DNA of 18,136 nt from Methanobacteriota archaeon (GCA_002731395.1 PCBQ01000031.1:1-18136), one strand, 5' to 3'; numbered from the stretch's first letter, positions 1 to 7,659 are shown. Notes: a model not told the origin generated them from the letters alone. A program made the numbers and translations.

Positions 1-300
1 CGCGAGGACCCTTCGCGCGTCATTTCGATGATGCGCATGCTGCAAGCCCACACGCAAATGGTTCGCGGTCTCTTGCTGGTCACGATTTCGTCTGACGGAC
101 TGCCGCCGGGCCTCCGCCAAGAGGTCGCGGGCATTGCGGACATGGTGCTGGAGTTCAAGGTCCGAACCATCGGTACGGACTTCGAAACCTCCATGACCGT
201 GACCAAGTTCCGCAACGCTCCAGAAAACCTGCGCATTCTCGTCTTCCGCGTGACGCCCGAAGAGTGCATCACGCCAGAGACCGTGGAACGCATCGCATAA
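1..300 (+). CDS. C-terminal part of a probable RecA/RAD55-like (KaiC-type) ATPase, 5' end outside the window
   Basis: The frame is open from base 1 to the TAA at 298-300, giving 99 residues with the N-terminus missing. What remains looks like the end of a RecA-fold ATPase of the RAD55/KaiC-like archaeal group: a hydrophobic strand (GLLLVTIS) as in the late core strands, then 'ADMVLEFKV', then a paired strand 'TSMTVTKFRN', and a closing 'FRVTPEE' segment. Archaeal KaiC-like proteins commonly end with this pattern of a domain-edge beta hairpin carrying a K-F/M-R motif. The Walker A and B motifs would lie upstream, outside the window, so no catalytic residue can be checked. An internal ATG at 28 has no convincing ribosome site and lies inside the fold, so I treat the gene as truncated by the window. 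The family call rests on a short segment and is moderate. Confidence 0.5.
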   Translation, partial: REDPSRVISMMRMLQAHTQMVRGLLLVTISSDGLPPGLRQEVAGIADMVLEFKVRTIGTDFETSMTVTKFRNAPENLRILVFRVTPEECITPETVERIA

Positions 301-345
301 CGGGTCCACAGGACACGAGCGAAGCATCAAGAGGGGGCAGCCGTC

Positions 346-350
346 GAGGT
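346..350 (+). promoter_or_regulatory. Shine-Dalgarno GAGGT deciding the methyltransferase start
   Basis: GAGGT lies 6 nt before the ATG at 357. The same frame is open from an ATG at 264, but that start would overlap the upstream gene and add 31 Arg/Gly-rich residues with no family match. The site therefore favours the 357 start. Confidence 0.6.
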
Positions 351-356
351 CAAGCC

Positions 357-1109
357 ATGTCCTCGAGGCAGGCCACCGGGGGATACGATCCGTCTGGCAT
401 CGACCTCGATGCATGGACGGTTTTGGAAGCCGAATTGGAGGCGACCATTCCACACTACGACCGCGTCAACACGTGGATGACCTTCGGCCAAGACCGCCGA
501 TGGCGGGCTGGCGTGGCTGCACACGCTGAACCGGGCATGAAGGTGCTCGAGGTCGGGTGCGGACCAGGCTCTTTCGCAGAAACCATCCGAAACGTCGAAT
601 TGACATGCCTCGACCCCTCTCCAGAGATGCTGCGGGTCGCGAGAAAGCGTGTTGATGCGGTACGAGCGGCTGAGGGTGAGGCTCCTGCTGCCTACGTTGA
701 GGCCATCGCGGAATCCATCCCGTTGCCTGATGCCACGTTCGACCGGGTCTTCTGCCTCTTTTCGTTCCGGGATTTCCAAGACAAGCGGAAGGGCCTTCAG
801 GAAATTTTCCGCGTGCTGAAACCCGGGGGTCAGTTGGTCATCTGCGACGCCGGTAAGGGCAACGCCATCCACGGCCTTTTCGGGCGTTTCTGGATGGCCA
901 CCGGCGTTCAGGTCATCGCTCGCCGGATCACGGGCGTGAAAGATCATCCATGGAAGGGATTGGCCAGGTCCTACACCCACTACGGAACAAACGCGTACTA
1001 CCGCAAAATGCTGCGGGACGTCGGTTTCAGCCAGGTCAAGGGCCGTTTGTTGTGGCCGTTCTTGATGGCCTCTCGGTTCAGTGGCGTGCGGCCCGCGAAT
1101 CCGGAATGA
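357..1109 (+). CDS. Class I SAM-dependent methyltransferase, UbiE/COQ5-like
   Basis: This is a 250-residue cytosolic methyltransferase. Motif I, the SAM-binding glycine loop, is VLEVGCGPG at residues 63-71. The acidic residue at the end of strand 2 is in 'TCLDPSPEML' (about 83-92). The motif II/III region is 'AESIPLPDATFDRVFCLFSF' (118-137), followed by 'FRVLKPGGQLVICD' (151-164). This layout, including 'F-R-D-F-Q-D-K-x-x-G-L-x-E-I-F-R-V-L-K-P-G-G', closely follows the UbiE/COQ5 family that methylates quinone precursors. However, many archaeal paralogues of this fold act on other substrates, and there is no quinone-synthesis gene next to it, so the substrate is unknown. The gene starts 56 bp after the RecA-like gene and ends 73 bp before the ATP synthase operon. 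Confidence 0.8.
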   Translation: MSSRQATGGYDPSGIDLDAWTVLEAELEATIPHYDRVNTWMTFGQDRRWRAGVAAHAEPGMKVLEVGCGPGSFAETIRNVELTCLDPSPEMLRVARKRVDAVRAAEGEAPAAYVEAIAESIPLPDATFDRVFCLFSFRDFQDKRKGLQEIFRVLKPGGQLVICDAGKGNAIHGLFGRFWMATGVQVIARRITGVKDHPWKGLARSYTHYGTNAYYRKMLRDVGFSQVKGRLLWPFLMASRFSGVRPANPE

Positions 1110-1137
1110 GACCTTCCGGGAAGCGGTGCATCATGCT

Positions 1138-1143
1138 CATAAA
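1138..1143 (+). promoter_or_regulatory. Possible TATA-like box (CATAAA) for the ATP synthase operon
   Basis: CATAAA is the most AT-rich hexamer in the 73-bp gap between the methyltransferase and subunit H. A start site about 25 nt downstream (near 1165) would leave room for the GAGGTG ribosome site at 1171. It is a weak match to the archaeal TATA consensus, and no BRE is obvious. Confidence 0.25.
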
Positions 1144-1170
1144 CCGGACGCCTACCGCTCGGCTAAGGAT

Positions 1171-1176
1171 GAGGTG
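1171..1176 (+). promoter_or_regulatory. Shine-Dalgarno GAGGTG deciding the subunit H start
   Basis: GAGGTG lies 6 nt before the ATG at 1183. The reading frame extends upstream to an ATG at 1081, but that would overlap the methyltransferase 3' end and add 34 residues that are not coiled coil. The site fixes the start at 1183. Confidence 0.7.
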
Positions 1177-1182
1177 TTGACC

Positions 1183-1500
1183 ATGAGCATGGAATCTGTC
1201 CTTCGCAGCATCAAGTCCGCCCAAAGCGAGGCCGACGCGCTTCTCGCCACGGCACAGGAGGATGCCAGCAAAGCCATTGGCGACGCCCGCCGTGCTGCCT
1301 CGGAAGCCGTTTCCGAGGCCACTGAGGGCGCCACGGCCGATGCTCGCTCCACAATCGACGCCGCCCGCGCTGAGGCTGAGGCCGAGGCCGACAAGGTTCG
1401 CGCTGAAGGCGCCAAGGCCGCCGAAGCCCTCTCCGCCTCCGCCTCCGGGCGCACCGACGCAGCGGTGGACCTGCTGCTCAACGCCATCCACGACGCCTGA
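1183..1500 (+). CDS. ahaH: A-type ATP synthase subunit H (peripheral stalk)
   Basis: This 105-residue protein is almost entirely Ala/Glu/Asp/Arg/Lys with a heptad-like pattern, and so is a long alpha-helical coiled coil. It occupies the first place in an H-I-K-E-C-F-A-B-D operon, the place held by ahaH in archaeal operons, and its length is right for subunit H (about 100-110). In the complex, H pairs with subunit E as the right-handed coiled coil of the peripheral stalk that ties the A/B head to membrane subunit I. Sequence alone would not identify it, because the composition is low-complexity. The assignment rests on position, size and coiled-coil character. The TGA overlaps the ribosome-binding site of subunit I (GAGGTGA at 1499-1505), which suggests coupled translation. 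Confidence 0.8.
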   Translation: MSMESVLRSIKSAQSEADALLATAQEDASKAIGDARRAASEAVSEATEGATADARSTIDAARAEAEAEADKVRAEGAKAAEALSASASGRTDAAVDLLLNAIHDA

Positions 1501-1509
1501 GGTGATCCC

Positions 1510-3579
1510 ATGTTCCCGATGGTCGAGATGTCCCGCCTCACCGTGGCGGCTCCGCTCGACAGCATGGACGATGTGCTCGCCGCTTGCGACGCATTGGGTT
1601 GCGTGCACGTGCAACCATACGAGCAGTTCGAGGAAGGCATCGGCGTTGGGCAAGCCGCGGCCCAGGAAGGCCGTGGTGAGTTGCTGACCAACGTCCGCGC
1701 CGTGCGGGCCGCAACCTCGGCGGTCAACACCACGGGCGCGATGCCCCGCAAGCAAGTCGAGGCCATCATCGACGGCTCCTTCCCTGGTCGCATCGCGAAA
1801 GTCATGGAGCACCTTCGCGCAATCGACGAAGCCCAGGCGTCCATCCAATCGCTCGCCGAAGAACGCGACGTGATGGCCCGCCTCGCCCCCCTCGACCTTC
1901 CGTTGGAATTGCTCAACGGCATCTCCGGACTGGAAGTCCTGGTTGCCGAGACCAGCAAAGCTAGCAAGGTCCGTGATGCGCTCGGTGACCTTGCCAAGGA
2001 CTGCGAGGTGCTTGCCAAGGATCGCATTGTGGCCGTGGCCTGCCGCCCTGACCATGCCCCAGAGGTTCAGATTGTTCTTGGACAACTCGGAGCCAAGGTC
2101 GTTCAAGTTCCCGCCGGCGAAGGCCGTGCCGGAAAGCGCGTGGCCGAGGCAAAATCGAACATTTTGAAACTCGAATCGGACATTGCTTACAACGAAGGCA
2201 ACGTCGCTGCTTGGGTCGAGGCCAACGGCCGCGACCTTGTGTGCGTGCACGAACTGCTTGAGCGTCAGGAAAACCTCGCGTCTGCCCCCACACAAATGGC
2301 CGTCGCCGACCGCGCGTTCGCCATGGACGCATGGATTCCGGCCAGCCGCGCGGATGAAGTCAAGTCTGCACTGGGCCCTCATGCTTCATTGGTCGAGGTT
2401 GAGGCATGGGACGGCAGCCACCATGGGCACGATGACCACGACGACCATGGGCACGGTCACGGACCTGAGCCTCCTGTTGAATTCGACAACCCATCCGCGA
2501 CGAAGCCGTTCGAGCTGATGGTCGACCTCGTCGGTCGACCGTCGTATGGCGCCTACGATCCAACGACGCTGATGATGTTCACCTTCCCGATGATTTTCGG
2601 AGCCATCCTTGGCGACTGGGGCTTCGGTTTGGTCATCGTGGCCCTCGCCATGTTCCTCCGCTCCAAACCCATGGCCGCTGATCCCGTGGTCAAGAACGGC
2701 ATCACCATCCTGCTGTGGATGGGCATTTGGTGCGTGTTGTGGGGTTTTTACTTCGCAGAGGGCTTTGGGTTCGTGTGGGACAATTACACGTGGGTGACGT
2801 ATGAATTCACCAACGGTAATTCCCCGTTGGGCTTCTTGTACCCCGACAAGCCCGTTGAGTTGCTCTCGGACGACTTCCGTGCGCTCATTGGGATGAACCA
2901 CTTGACCTATCCGTTGCACCGTGCCTCCGCTGGGCACGGCCTTGAGGAGTACGTGATTTTCTCCGTCTACCTTGGCGTCATCCACCTGTTGCTCGGGTTC
3001 ATCATTGGTTTCATGAATGTCCTGAAGGCCCACGGCGCCGCTGCCGCCTTCTTCGAAAAGGGCTCGTGGATCCTCATCCTGCTCGGCGGTTTCATGCATG
3101 CCCGCTTGTTCATCGCCTACGAAGGGGACCTCTTCGCCCTCAACGTCTACTCCGCCGTGATGCTGGTGGGCATTCTTTGCCTCATCGTGGGCTTGGCCGT
3201 GTACGAGAAGTTTGGATGGGCCGGTGGCATCATCATGGGTCCAATCGAAACCTTTGGTCTCTTGGCCAACACCCTGTCCTACCTTCGCGTGATGGGCGTC
3301 GGCGTGGCCGGCGTCAAGATCGCCGAAGTGTCCATCTCCATGGGCTGGGAAGTCATGCTCAACCAATTCGCAGCCGGTGGCATTGGCTTCCTTTGGGGCG
3401 CCATTGCCTTCCTCCTCTTCCTTGGCATTCAGGCCTTTGCCATCGCGCTTGGCCTGCTTTCACCGAGCATTCACGCTGCCCGTCTCCACTTCGTGGAATG
3501 GATGGGCAAATTCCACAGCGGCTCCGGGGTCCCCTTCACCCCCGTGGGCGGACGAAGCATCCATGTGGAGGGGGCATGA
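1510..3579 (+). CDS. atpI: A-type ATP synthase membrane subunit I (a-subunit homologue)
   Basis: This 689-residue stator subunit forms the ion half-channels against the K ring. The N-terminal half (about 1-330) is the soluble cytoplasmic dumbbell with coiled-coil arms. The C-terminal half (about 355-655) has roughly seven or eight membrane helices, beginning with 'FTFPMIFGAILGDWGFGL' (357-374), a hallmark of the V/A-type 100-kDa subunit family. The essential arginine of the family is R593 in SYLR (590-593), with the conserved E580 in 'GPIETFG' just before it. Residues 304-317, between the soluble and membrane parts, form a His/Asp-rich linker with eight His in 14 residues, which is not a usual family feature. 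The ATG at 1510 is 4 nt after GAGGTGA (1499-1505). The length is within the family range (about 620-700). Confidence 0.95.
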   Translation: MFPMVEMSRLTVAAPLDSMDDVLAACDALGCVHVQPYEQFEEGIGVGQAAAQEGRGELLTNVRAVRAATSAVNTTGAMPRKQVEAIIDGSFPGRIAKVMEHLRAIDEAQASIQSLAEERDVMARLAPLDLPLELLNGISGLEVLVAETSKASKVRDALGDLAKDCEVLAKDRIVAVACRPDHAPEVQIVLGQLGAKVVQVPAGEGRAGKRVAEAKSNILKLESDIAYNEGNVAAWVEANGRDLVCVHELLERQENLASAPTQMAVADRAFAMDAWIPASRADEVKSALGPHASLVEVEAWDGSHHGHDDHDDHGHGHGPEPPVEFDNPSATKPFELMVDLVGRPSYGAYDPTTLMMFTFPMIFGAILGDWGFGLVIVALAMFLRSKPMAADPVVKNGITILLWMGIWCVLWGFYFAEGFGFVWDNYTWVTYEFTNGNSPLGFLYPDKPVELLSDDFRALIGMNHLTYPLHRASAGHGLEEYVIFSVYLGVIHLLLGFIIGFMNVLKAHGAAAAFFEKGSWILILLGGFMHARLFIAYEGDLFALNVYSAVMLVGILCLIVGLAVYEKFGWAGGIIMGPIETFGLLANTLSYLRVMGVGVAGVKIAEVSISMGWEVMLNQFAAGGIGFLWGAIAFLLFLGIQAFAIALGLLSPSIHAARLHFVEWMGKFHSGSGVPFTPVGGRSIHVEGA

Positions 3580-3598
3580 CAGTCCAACAGGACACACA

Positions 3599-3603
3599 GA
3601 GGT
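3599..3603 (+). promoter_or_regulatory. Shine-Dalgarno GAGGT deciding the subunit K start
   Basis: GAGGT lies 7 nt before the ATG at 3611. An upstream ATG at 3377 in the same frame would lie inside the subunit I gene, so 3611 is chosen. Confidence 0.65.
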
Positions 3604-3610
3604 AGTGAAC

Positions 3611-3922
3611 ATGAACAAGACCCTGAAGAACACGCTGCGAACCATGATCGTCTTGGCCGCCATCACCCTGATTGCTCAGGGTGTTGCTGCTGCTGAAGGC
3701 GATGCGACCACCGCCACAGGCAACACCATCACCGGTGATCTCGGTGTTGGTATTGCCCTCGGCCTCGCCGCCATCGGCGCCGGCTTTTCCCAAGCCGCCA
3801 TTGGCAGCGCTGCCGTTGGCATGCTCGCCGAAGACGGCTCGAAGTTCGGCCCCGCGCTGATCTTCACCGCGCTTCCCGAGTCCATCGTGATCCTCGGCGC
3901 TTTGCCGCTCTTCCTGGCGTGA
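3611..3922 (+). CDS. atpK: A-type ATP synthase proteolipid subunit K (c-ring)
   Basis: This 103-residue protein is the rotor-ring subunit that carries the translocated ion. Residues 1-28 look like a cleavable signal peptide: Lys/Arg near the N-terminus, a hydrophobic stretch (12-26) and a possible AxA-type site before E29. The remaining ~75 residues form the usual two-helix hairpin. Helix 1 (43-72) contains 'GAGFSQAAIGSAAVG', and helix 2 (82-103) contains 'LPESIVILG'. E90 is the ion-carrying carboxylate. Q61 in helix 1 and S91 next to E90 sit where Na+-binding rings have Gln and a hydroxyl residue, so Na+ coupling is possible but not shown. It is a single hairpin, not a duplicated V-type proteolipid. 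Two RNA hairpins overlap and follow the 3' end, and may help this subunit be made in excess. Confidence 0.93.
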   Translation: MNKTLKNTLRTMIVLAAITLIAQGVAAAEGDATTATGNTITGDLGVGIALGLAAIGAGFSQAAIGSAAVGMLAEDGSKFGPALIFTALPESIVILGALPLFLA

Positions 3923-3929
3923 GCCAGGA
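3912..3929 (+). promoter_or_regulatory. RNA hairpin spanning the atpK stop codon, 7-bp stem with GUGA tetraloop
   Basis: TCCTGGC (3912-3918) pairs perfectly with GCCAGGA (3923-3929), leaving the loop GTGA, a GNRA-type tetraloop. The TGA stop codon of subunit K (3920-3922) is inside the loop. There is no poly-T tract after it, so it does not look like an archaeal terminator. It is better read as a structure affecting mRNA stability, processing or ribosome release between K and E. Confidence 0.55.
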
Positions 3930-3933
3930 CGTC

Positions 3934-3947
3934 CAGCGCCCGCGCTG
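3934..3947 (+). promoter_or_regulatory. Second RNA hairpin in the K-E spacer
   Basis: CAGCG (3934-3938) pairs with CGCTG (3943-3947) around a CCCG loop. It lies 4 nt after the first hairpin and just before the GGAGGAG ribosome site (about 3954-3960) of subunit E. Two GC-rich stems back to back occupy most of the 43-nt spacer, which is the longest spacer inside the operon. Confidence 0.45.
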
Positions 3948-3965
3948 AACGTTGGAGGAGACACC

Positions 3966-4529
3966 ATGTCGCTTGAATCGCTTGCAAAGGACATCACGGC
4001 TGCCGCTCAGGCGGAAGCTGATGAGCTCGCAGCCTCGGCACAATCCGAGGCCGACACGATGCGGTCGGAAGCGGAAGCCAAGGCGGAGTCCATCCGCTCT
4101 GAGGCCGCCGCCCGTGCTGCCCGTGACGCCGAGCAGATCGGTCGGGAGATCGTGGCCAGTGCGCGTCAAGCCAACCAAAGGGACCTGCTGATCGCTCGCC
4201 GCGCGGCGCTAGACGCCACGCTGGACCAAGCGAGAAGCACCCTTGCTGACCCCAAGTGGAAAGGCAGGGCTGCGTTGCTGAAGTCCCTGATGGCCCGGGC
4301 CGATGACATCGGCAGCAAGGGCTACTCTGTTCGCCCGGTGGGCATCGACCGAAAGGCCGTGTCCGACCTTGCTGGCGGAAAGAAGGTTGGCGATGACGCT
4401 GACGGCCTCGGGGGCTTCATCCTCGACGCCGAGGACGGCTCGGTCTCCTACGACTTCCGCTTTGATGCGCTGCTTGACCGCGCTTGGTCCAGCAGCCTGC
4501 CTGCCGTGACCGCCGCACTGTTTGACTGA
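3966..4529 (+). CDS. atpE: A-type ATP synthase subunit E (peripheral stalk)
   Basis: This 187-residue protein has the two-part build of subunit E. The N-terminal half (about 1-95) is an Ala/Glu-rich coiled coil that pairs with subunit H. The C-terminal globular part (about 100-187) binds the top of the A/B head. The recognisable family segment is 'DGLGGFILDAEDGSVSYDF' (146-164), matching the 'GG-x-x-L-x-x-x-D-G' turn and strand seen in E subunits. The length matches the family (about 185-205). The start follows GGAGGAG with a short spacer. Its low-complexity N-terminus resembles subunit H in composition, as expected for partners in one coiled coil. Confidence 0.88.
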   Translation: MSLESLAKDITAAAQAEADELAASAQSEADTMRSEAEAKAESIRSEAAARAARDAEQIGREIVASARQANQRDLLIARRAALDATLDQARSTLADPKWKGRAALLKSLMARADDIGSKGYSVRPVGIDRKAVSDLAGGKKVGDDADGLGGFILDAEDGSVSYDFRFDALLDRAWSSSLPAVTAALFD

Positions 4530-4538
4530 GGTGAACCC

Positions 4539-5576
4539 ATGCGCTTCGGATCCACACCCTACATCGCCTCACGGGCGAAGTCACGTCGTAAGGCGTTGGC
4601 TGACAGGGCGCGGCTCCGGCAATTGATCAACCACGCACCGGACCAACTGACCGTTGCCGTCGCAGACCTTGGCTACCGCTCGGAGATCGACCGGTATGCC
4701 GCCACGTACGACGGAGGTGACCTCATCGAGGCCGCGTTGACGGACAATTTGGAACACGAGTTGGACAACATCACAAAACTCTGCTCGGGCAAGGTGGCCC
4801 GCATCGTGTCGGTCTATACCAACCGCTTTGAGTACCACAACGCCAAGGCCGTGCTCCGCGCGGTCGTCAACGAAGTGGACCTTGAGCGCGTTGCGCACGA
4901 CATCCTACCGGACATCAACGATATCAACACGCCGTGGTTGCAAATCATCGAACGCGCCGACGACCTTCGCTCAGCCGTGGTGCTGATGCGACGCAAGCCC
5001 TTCGGTCCAGCGCTCAATGCGCTGCCTGAAGACTCGCCTCTGGCCGCCTATGAGGACGCGCTGGACCGGCACTACTTCGCCGACGCGCTCTCGTCCCTGA
5101 GCGGTACACAAGCCGATGTTCGCATGCTTCGTGGCCTGCTTGCTGCAGAGATTGATCACCGCAACATCGTGAACTTGCTCGAAGCAGCAGCGATGGGCCT
5201 CGAGGGCAAGGACGTGACTGAAGCCTTGATTCCAGGGGGTCGCTTGATTCCAAAGCGCGTGTTCTCCGTCGTGTCCAATGGCGGACGTGCATCGTTGCTT
5301 GAGGTGCTTCGCCCCGCAAGCCGTTTCGATATGGCCGCCTTTGAGGCCTCCATCGAGGCCGCTGATGCGGCGATGTCCCTCGATCCAGTCATCACATGGC
5401 TCGCTGCCCGAGAGAACGCGCACCTGAACCGGATGAGCTACCTGCATCCGGTTTCCGCGCTTCCTGTGGTGCACTACATCGCGATGAAGGTCAAGGAGGT
5501 CAAAGATCTCCGGATCATCACGCGGGGACTTATGGCAGGATTGCCCGCTGACGTGGTGGAGGCTCACGTCATTTGA
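4539..5576 (+). CDS. atpC: A-type ATP synthase subunit C (rotor-stalk coupling subunit, V-type d homologue)
   Basis: This 345-residue helical protein forms the funnel that joins the central stalk (D/F) to the K ring. The C-terminal region 'MSYLHPVSALPVVHYIAMKV' followed by 'KEVKDLRIITRGLMAGLP' matches the strongly conserved end of V-ATPase subunit d/A-type C proteins (pattern 'P-x-x-x-Y-x-x-x-K-x-x-E-x-x-x-L-R-x-I-x-x-G'). The length agrees with the usual 340-385. The ATG lies 9 nt after the stop of subunit E, and the ribosome site GAGGTGA overlaps that stop. No oddity seen. Confidence 0.93.
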   Translation: MRFGSTPYIASRAKSRRKALADRARLRQLINHAPDQLTVAVADLGYRSEIDRYAATYDGGDLIEAALTDNLEHELDNITKLCSGKVARIVSVYTNRFEYHNAKAVLRAVVNEVDLERVAHDILPDINDINTPWLQIIERADDLRSAVVLMRRKPFGPALNALPEDSPLAAYEDALDRHYFADALSSLSGTQADVRMLRGLLAAEIDHRNIVNLLEAAAMGLEGKDVTEALIPGGRLIPKRVFSVVSNGGRASLLEVLRPASRFDMAAFEASIEAADAAMSLDPVITWLAARENAHLNRMSYLHPVSALPVVHYIAMKVKEVKDLRIITRGLMAGLPADVVEAHVI

Positions 5577-5591
5577 ATGGAGGTGTGATGC

Positions 5592-5891
5592 ATGGAAATT
5601 GCCGTTGTTGGTACGCCTGAATTCACCCTCGGCTTCCAACTTGCAGGGATTTCTCACTTGCACAACCCAGTGGACGACGAGGCGATGGCCAACGTCTTCC
5701 GCACCCTACTCAACAGCAAGGAGGTGGGCATCGTGGTGGTCGACTCCGCGAGCCTCATCCGCCTTCCGGAGCGTTTGCGTGAGCAAATCTCCGCATCTGT
5801 CACTCCGACCGTGCTGGGCATCGGCACTGAAGAGGACAACACCTTGCGGGACACCATCCGCAAGGCCATCGGAGTCGACCTATGGGCATGA
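5592..5891 (+). CDS. atpF: A-type ATP synthase subunit F (central stalk)
   Basis: This 99-residue protein has the compact alternating alpha/beta fold of subunit F. It opens with 'MEIAVVGTPEFTLGFQLAGI', which matches the family start 'I-x-V-x-G-x-x-x-x-x-x-G-F-x-L-A-G'. A central strand 'VGIVVVD' follows, and the end is a basic-amphipathic helix. F sits with subunit D in the rotor shaft and can influence ATP hydrolysis. The start follows a GGAGGTG site overlapping the end of the C-F spacer. The length matches the family (about 98-110). Confidence 0.93.
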   Translation: MEIAVVGTPEFTLGFQLAGISHLHNPVDDEAMANVFRTLLNSKEVGIVVVDSASLIRLPERLREQISASVTPTVLGIGTEEDNTLRDTIRKAIGVDLWA

Positions 5892-5919
5892 CGTTCCACA
5901 ACACATTGGAGGAAGATGA

Positions 5920-7659
5920 ATGAGCAACGAAGGACAAATCTACCGCATTTCCGGACCTGTGGTCACGGCCAAAGGCATGAGTGCCGCCATGTACGACGTC
6001 GTACGTGTCGGTGACGAAGGCCTGATGGGCGAAGTGATCGAGATTCACGGCGACCAGTCGGTCATTCAAGTGTACGAAGACACCTCCGGCATCCGCCCTG
6101 GAGAACCTGTGCTAAACACGCAGGAAACCCTCTCTGTGGCACTTGGACCGGGGTTGCTCACTCAGATTTACGACGGTATCCAGCGCCCACTGCAGACCCT
6201 TGAGGAGCAGATGGGCTTCTTCATCACCCGTGGTGTCGACGCCGACGCCTTCGACATGGAGAAGACCTGGACCTTTGAGCCGGTGGCCTCTGCTGGTGAC
6301 GAGGTGTCCGGCGGCAACGTCATCGGCCACGTGCAGGAAACCGAGACCATCGTCCACAAGATCATGGTCCCGCCCAACGTTTCTGGAACCATCAAGAGCA
6401 TCGAAAGTGGCGACTTCAACGTCACCCAGACGGTCGCCACCCTCGAAGACGGCACCGAGATTCAGATGATGCAGAAGTGGCCTGTTCGCTCGCCTCGCCC
6501 CTTCCAGACGAAGTATGCGCCCGATACTCCGCTGATCACCGGAATGCGCATTCTCGATTTCCTGTTCCCGCTCGCCAAGGGCGGTGCGGCCGGTATCCCT
6601 GGCCCCTTCGGGTCCGGTAAGACGGTCACGCAGCAGTCCCTCGCGAAGTATTCCGACGCACAAATTGTGGTCTACATCGGCTGCGGTGAGCGCGGCAACG
6701 AGATGACCGAAGTGCTGGACGAGTTCCCACACCTCATCGACCCCAACACCGGCAAGCCGCTGATGAACCGCACCGTCATGATTGCGAACACCTCGAACAT
6801 GCCTGTGGCGGCCCGTGAAGCGTCCGTGTACACCGGCATCACCATCGCCGAGTACTTCCGCGACATGGGCTACGACGTGGCCCTCATGGCCGATTCGACC
6901 TCCCGCTGGGCCGAGGCCATGCGTGAGATTTCCTCTCGGTTGGAAGAGATGCCTGGTGAGGAAGGATACCCCGCGTATCTTTCGTCCCGCATCGCTGAAT
7001 TCTACGAGCGAGCCGGCCGTGTCAACACCCTCTCTGGTGAGGACGGTTCTGTGACCGCCATCGGCGCCGTGTCCCCACCCGGTGGTGACATTTCCGAGCC
7101 GGTCAGCCAAGGTACACTGCGCATCGTCAAGGTGTTCTGGGGCCTTGACGCCGGACTGGCGCGCCAGCGCCATTTCCCCGCCATCAACTGGCTGAACTCC
7201 TACTCGCTGTACCCCCCGTCCCTCGACCAGTGGTACCGCGACAACATCGGTCAGGACTTCCCCGAAATCCGCACCGCCATTTCGGGTCTGCTCCAGATCG
7301 AGGCTGAACTGCAGGAGATTGTGCAGCTCGTCGGTTCCGACGCACTGCCTGTGGACCAGCAGTTGACCCTTGAAGTCGCTCGCATGATCCGCGAGTACTT
7401 CCTGCAGCAGAACGGCTTCGACCCCATCGACGCCTACTGTGACATCAACCTGCAGTACCGCATGGCCAAGGCCGTGCTGACCTTCCAAGACGCGGCAAAG
7501 TCGGCCATGGGTGCCGGCTCTGCACTCTCCGACGTGGTCAACGTGCCCGCGCGGTCCGCGCTTCTGCGAGGCCGCTTTGAGGAGGGTTACATCGACCGCA
7601 TCGACGACATGGTCAAGGCGATGGTGGACGAAATTGAAGCCACCGTGGAGGAGAACTGA
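5920..7659 (+). CDS. atpA: A-type ATP synthase catalytic subunit A
   Basis: This 579-residue protein is the catalytic nucleotide-binding subunit, three copies alternating with B in the head. The P-loop GPFGSGKT lies at residues 228-235 in the form specific to A-type A subunits. The catalytic-glutamate region 'GCGERGNE' is at 254-261, the 'DSTSRWAEAMREISSRLEEM' helix is at 325-344, and the ATP synthase alpha/beta signature 'PAINWLNSYS' is at 422-431. The insert typical of A subunits (the non-homologous region, about 110-190) is present. The length is standard (about 575-595). The ATG at 5920 follows GGAGGA with a suitable gap. No inteins or frameshifts were seen, although this gene carries them in some archaea. 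Confidence 0.98.
   Translation: MSNEGQIYRISGPVVTAKGMSAAMYDVVRVGDEGLMGEVIEIHGDQSVIQVYEDTSGIRPGEPVLNTQETLSVALGPGLLTQIYDGIQRPLQTLEEQMGFFITRGVDADAFDMEKTWTFEPVASAGDEVSGGNVIGHVQETETIVHKIMVPPNVSGTIKSIESGDFNVTQTVATLEDGTEIQMMQKWPVRSPRPFQTKYAPDTPLITGMRILDFLFPLAKGGAAGIPGPFGSGKTVTQQSLAKYSDAQIVVYIGCGERGNEMTEVLDEFPHLIDPNTGKPLMNRTVMIANTSNMPVAAREASVYTGITIAEYFRDMGYDVALMADSTSRWAEAMREISSRLEEMPGEEGYPAYLSSRIAEFYERAGRVNTLSGEDGSVTAIGAVSPPGGDISEPVSQGTLRIVKVFWGLDAGLARQRHFPAINWLNSYSLYPPSLDQWYRDNIGQDFPEIRTAISGLLQIEAELQEIVQLVGSDALPVDQQLTLEVARMIREYFLQQNGFDPIDAYCDINLQYRMAKAVLTFQDAAKSAMGAGSALSDVVNVPARSALLRGRFEEGYIDRIDDMVKAMVDEIEATVEEN

Noticed and set aside
264..356. N-terminal extension of the methyltransferase to an ATG at 264
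   Set aside because: It overlaps the upstream gene, has no ribosome site and adds Arg/Gly-rich sequence outside the family fold. The ATG at 357 has a well-spaced GAGGT.
1078..2382. 434-codon minus-strand open frame over subunits H and I (also 2386-3366 and 10515-11702)
   Set aside because: Same cause: third-position GC bias leaves the opposite strand open. The translation is of low quality and overlaps genes with clear family motifs.
3912..3947. Transcription terminator after subunit K
   Set aside because: The hairpins have no following T-tract, and subunits E to D, which are needed for the same complex, follow directly on the same strand.
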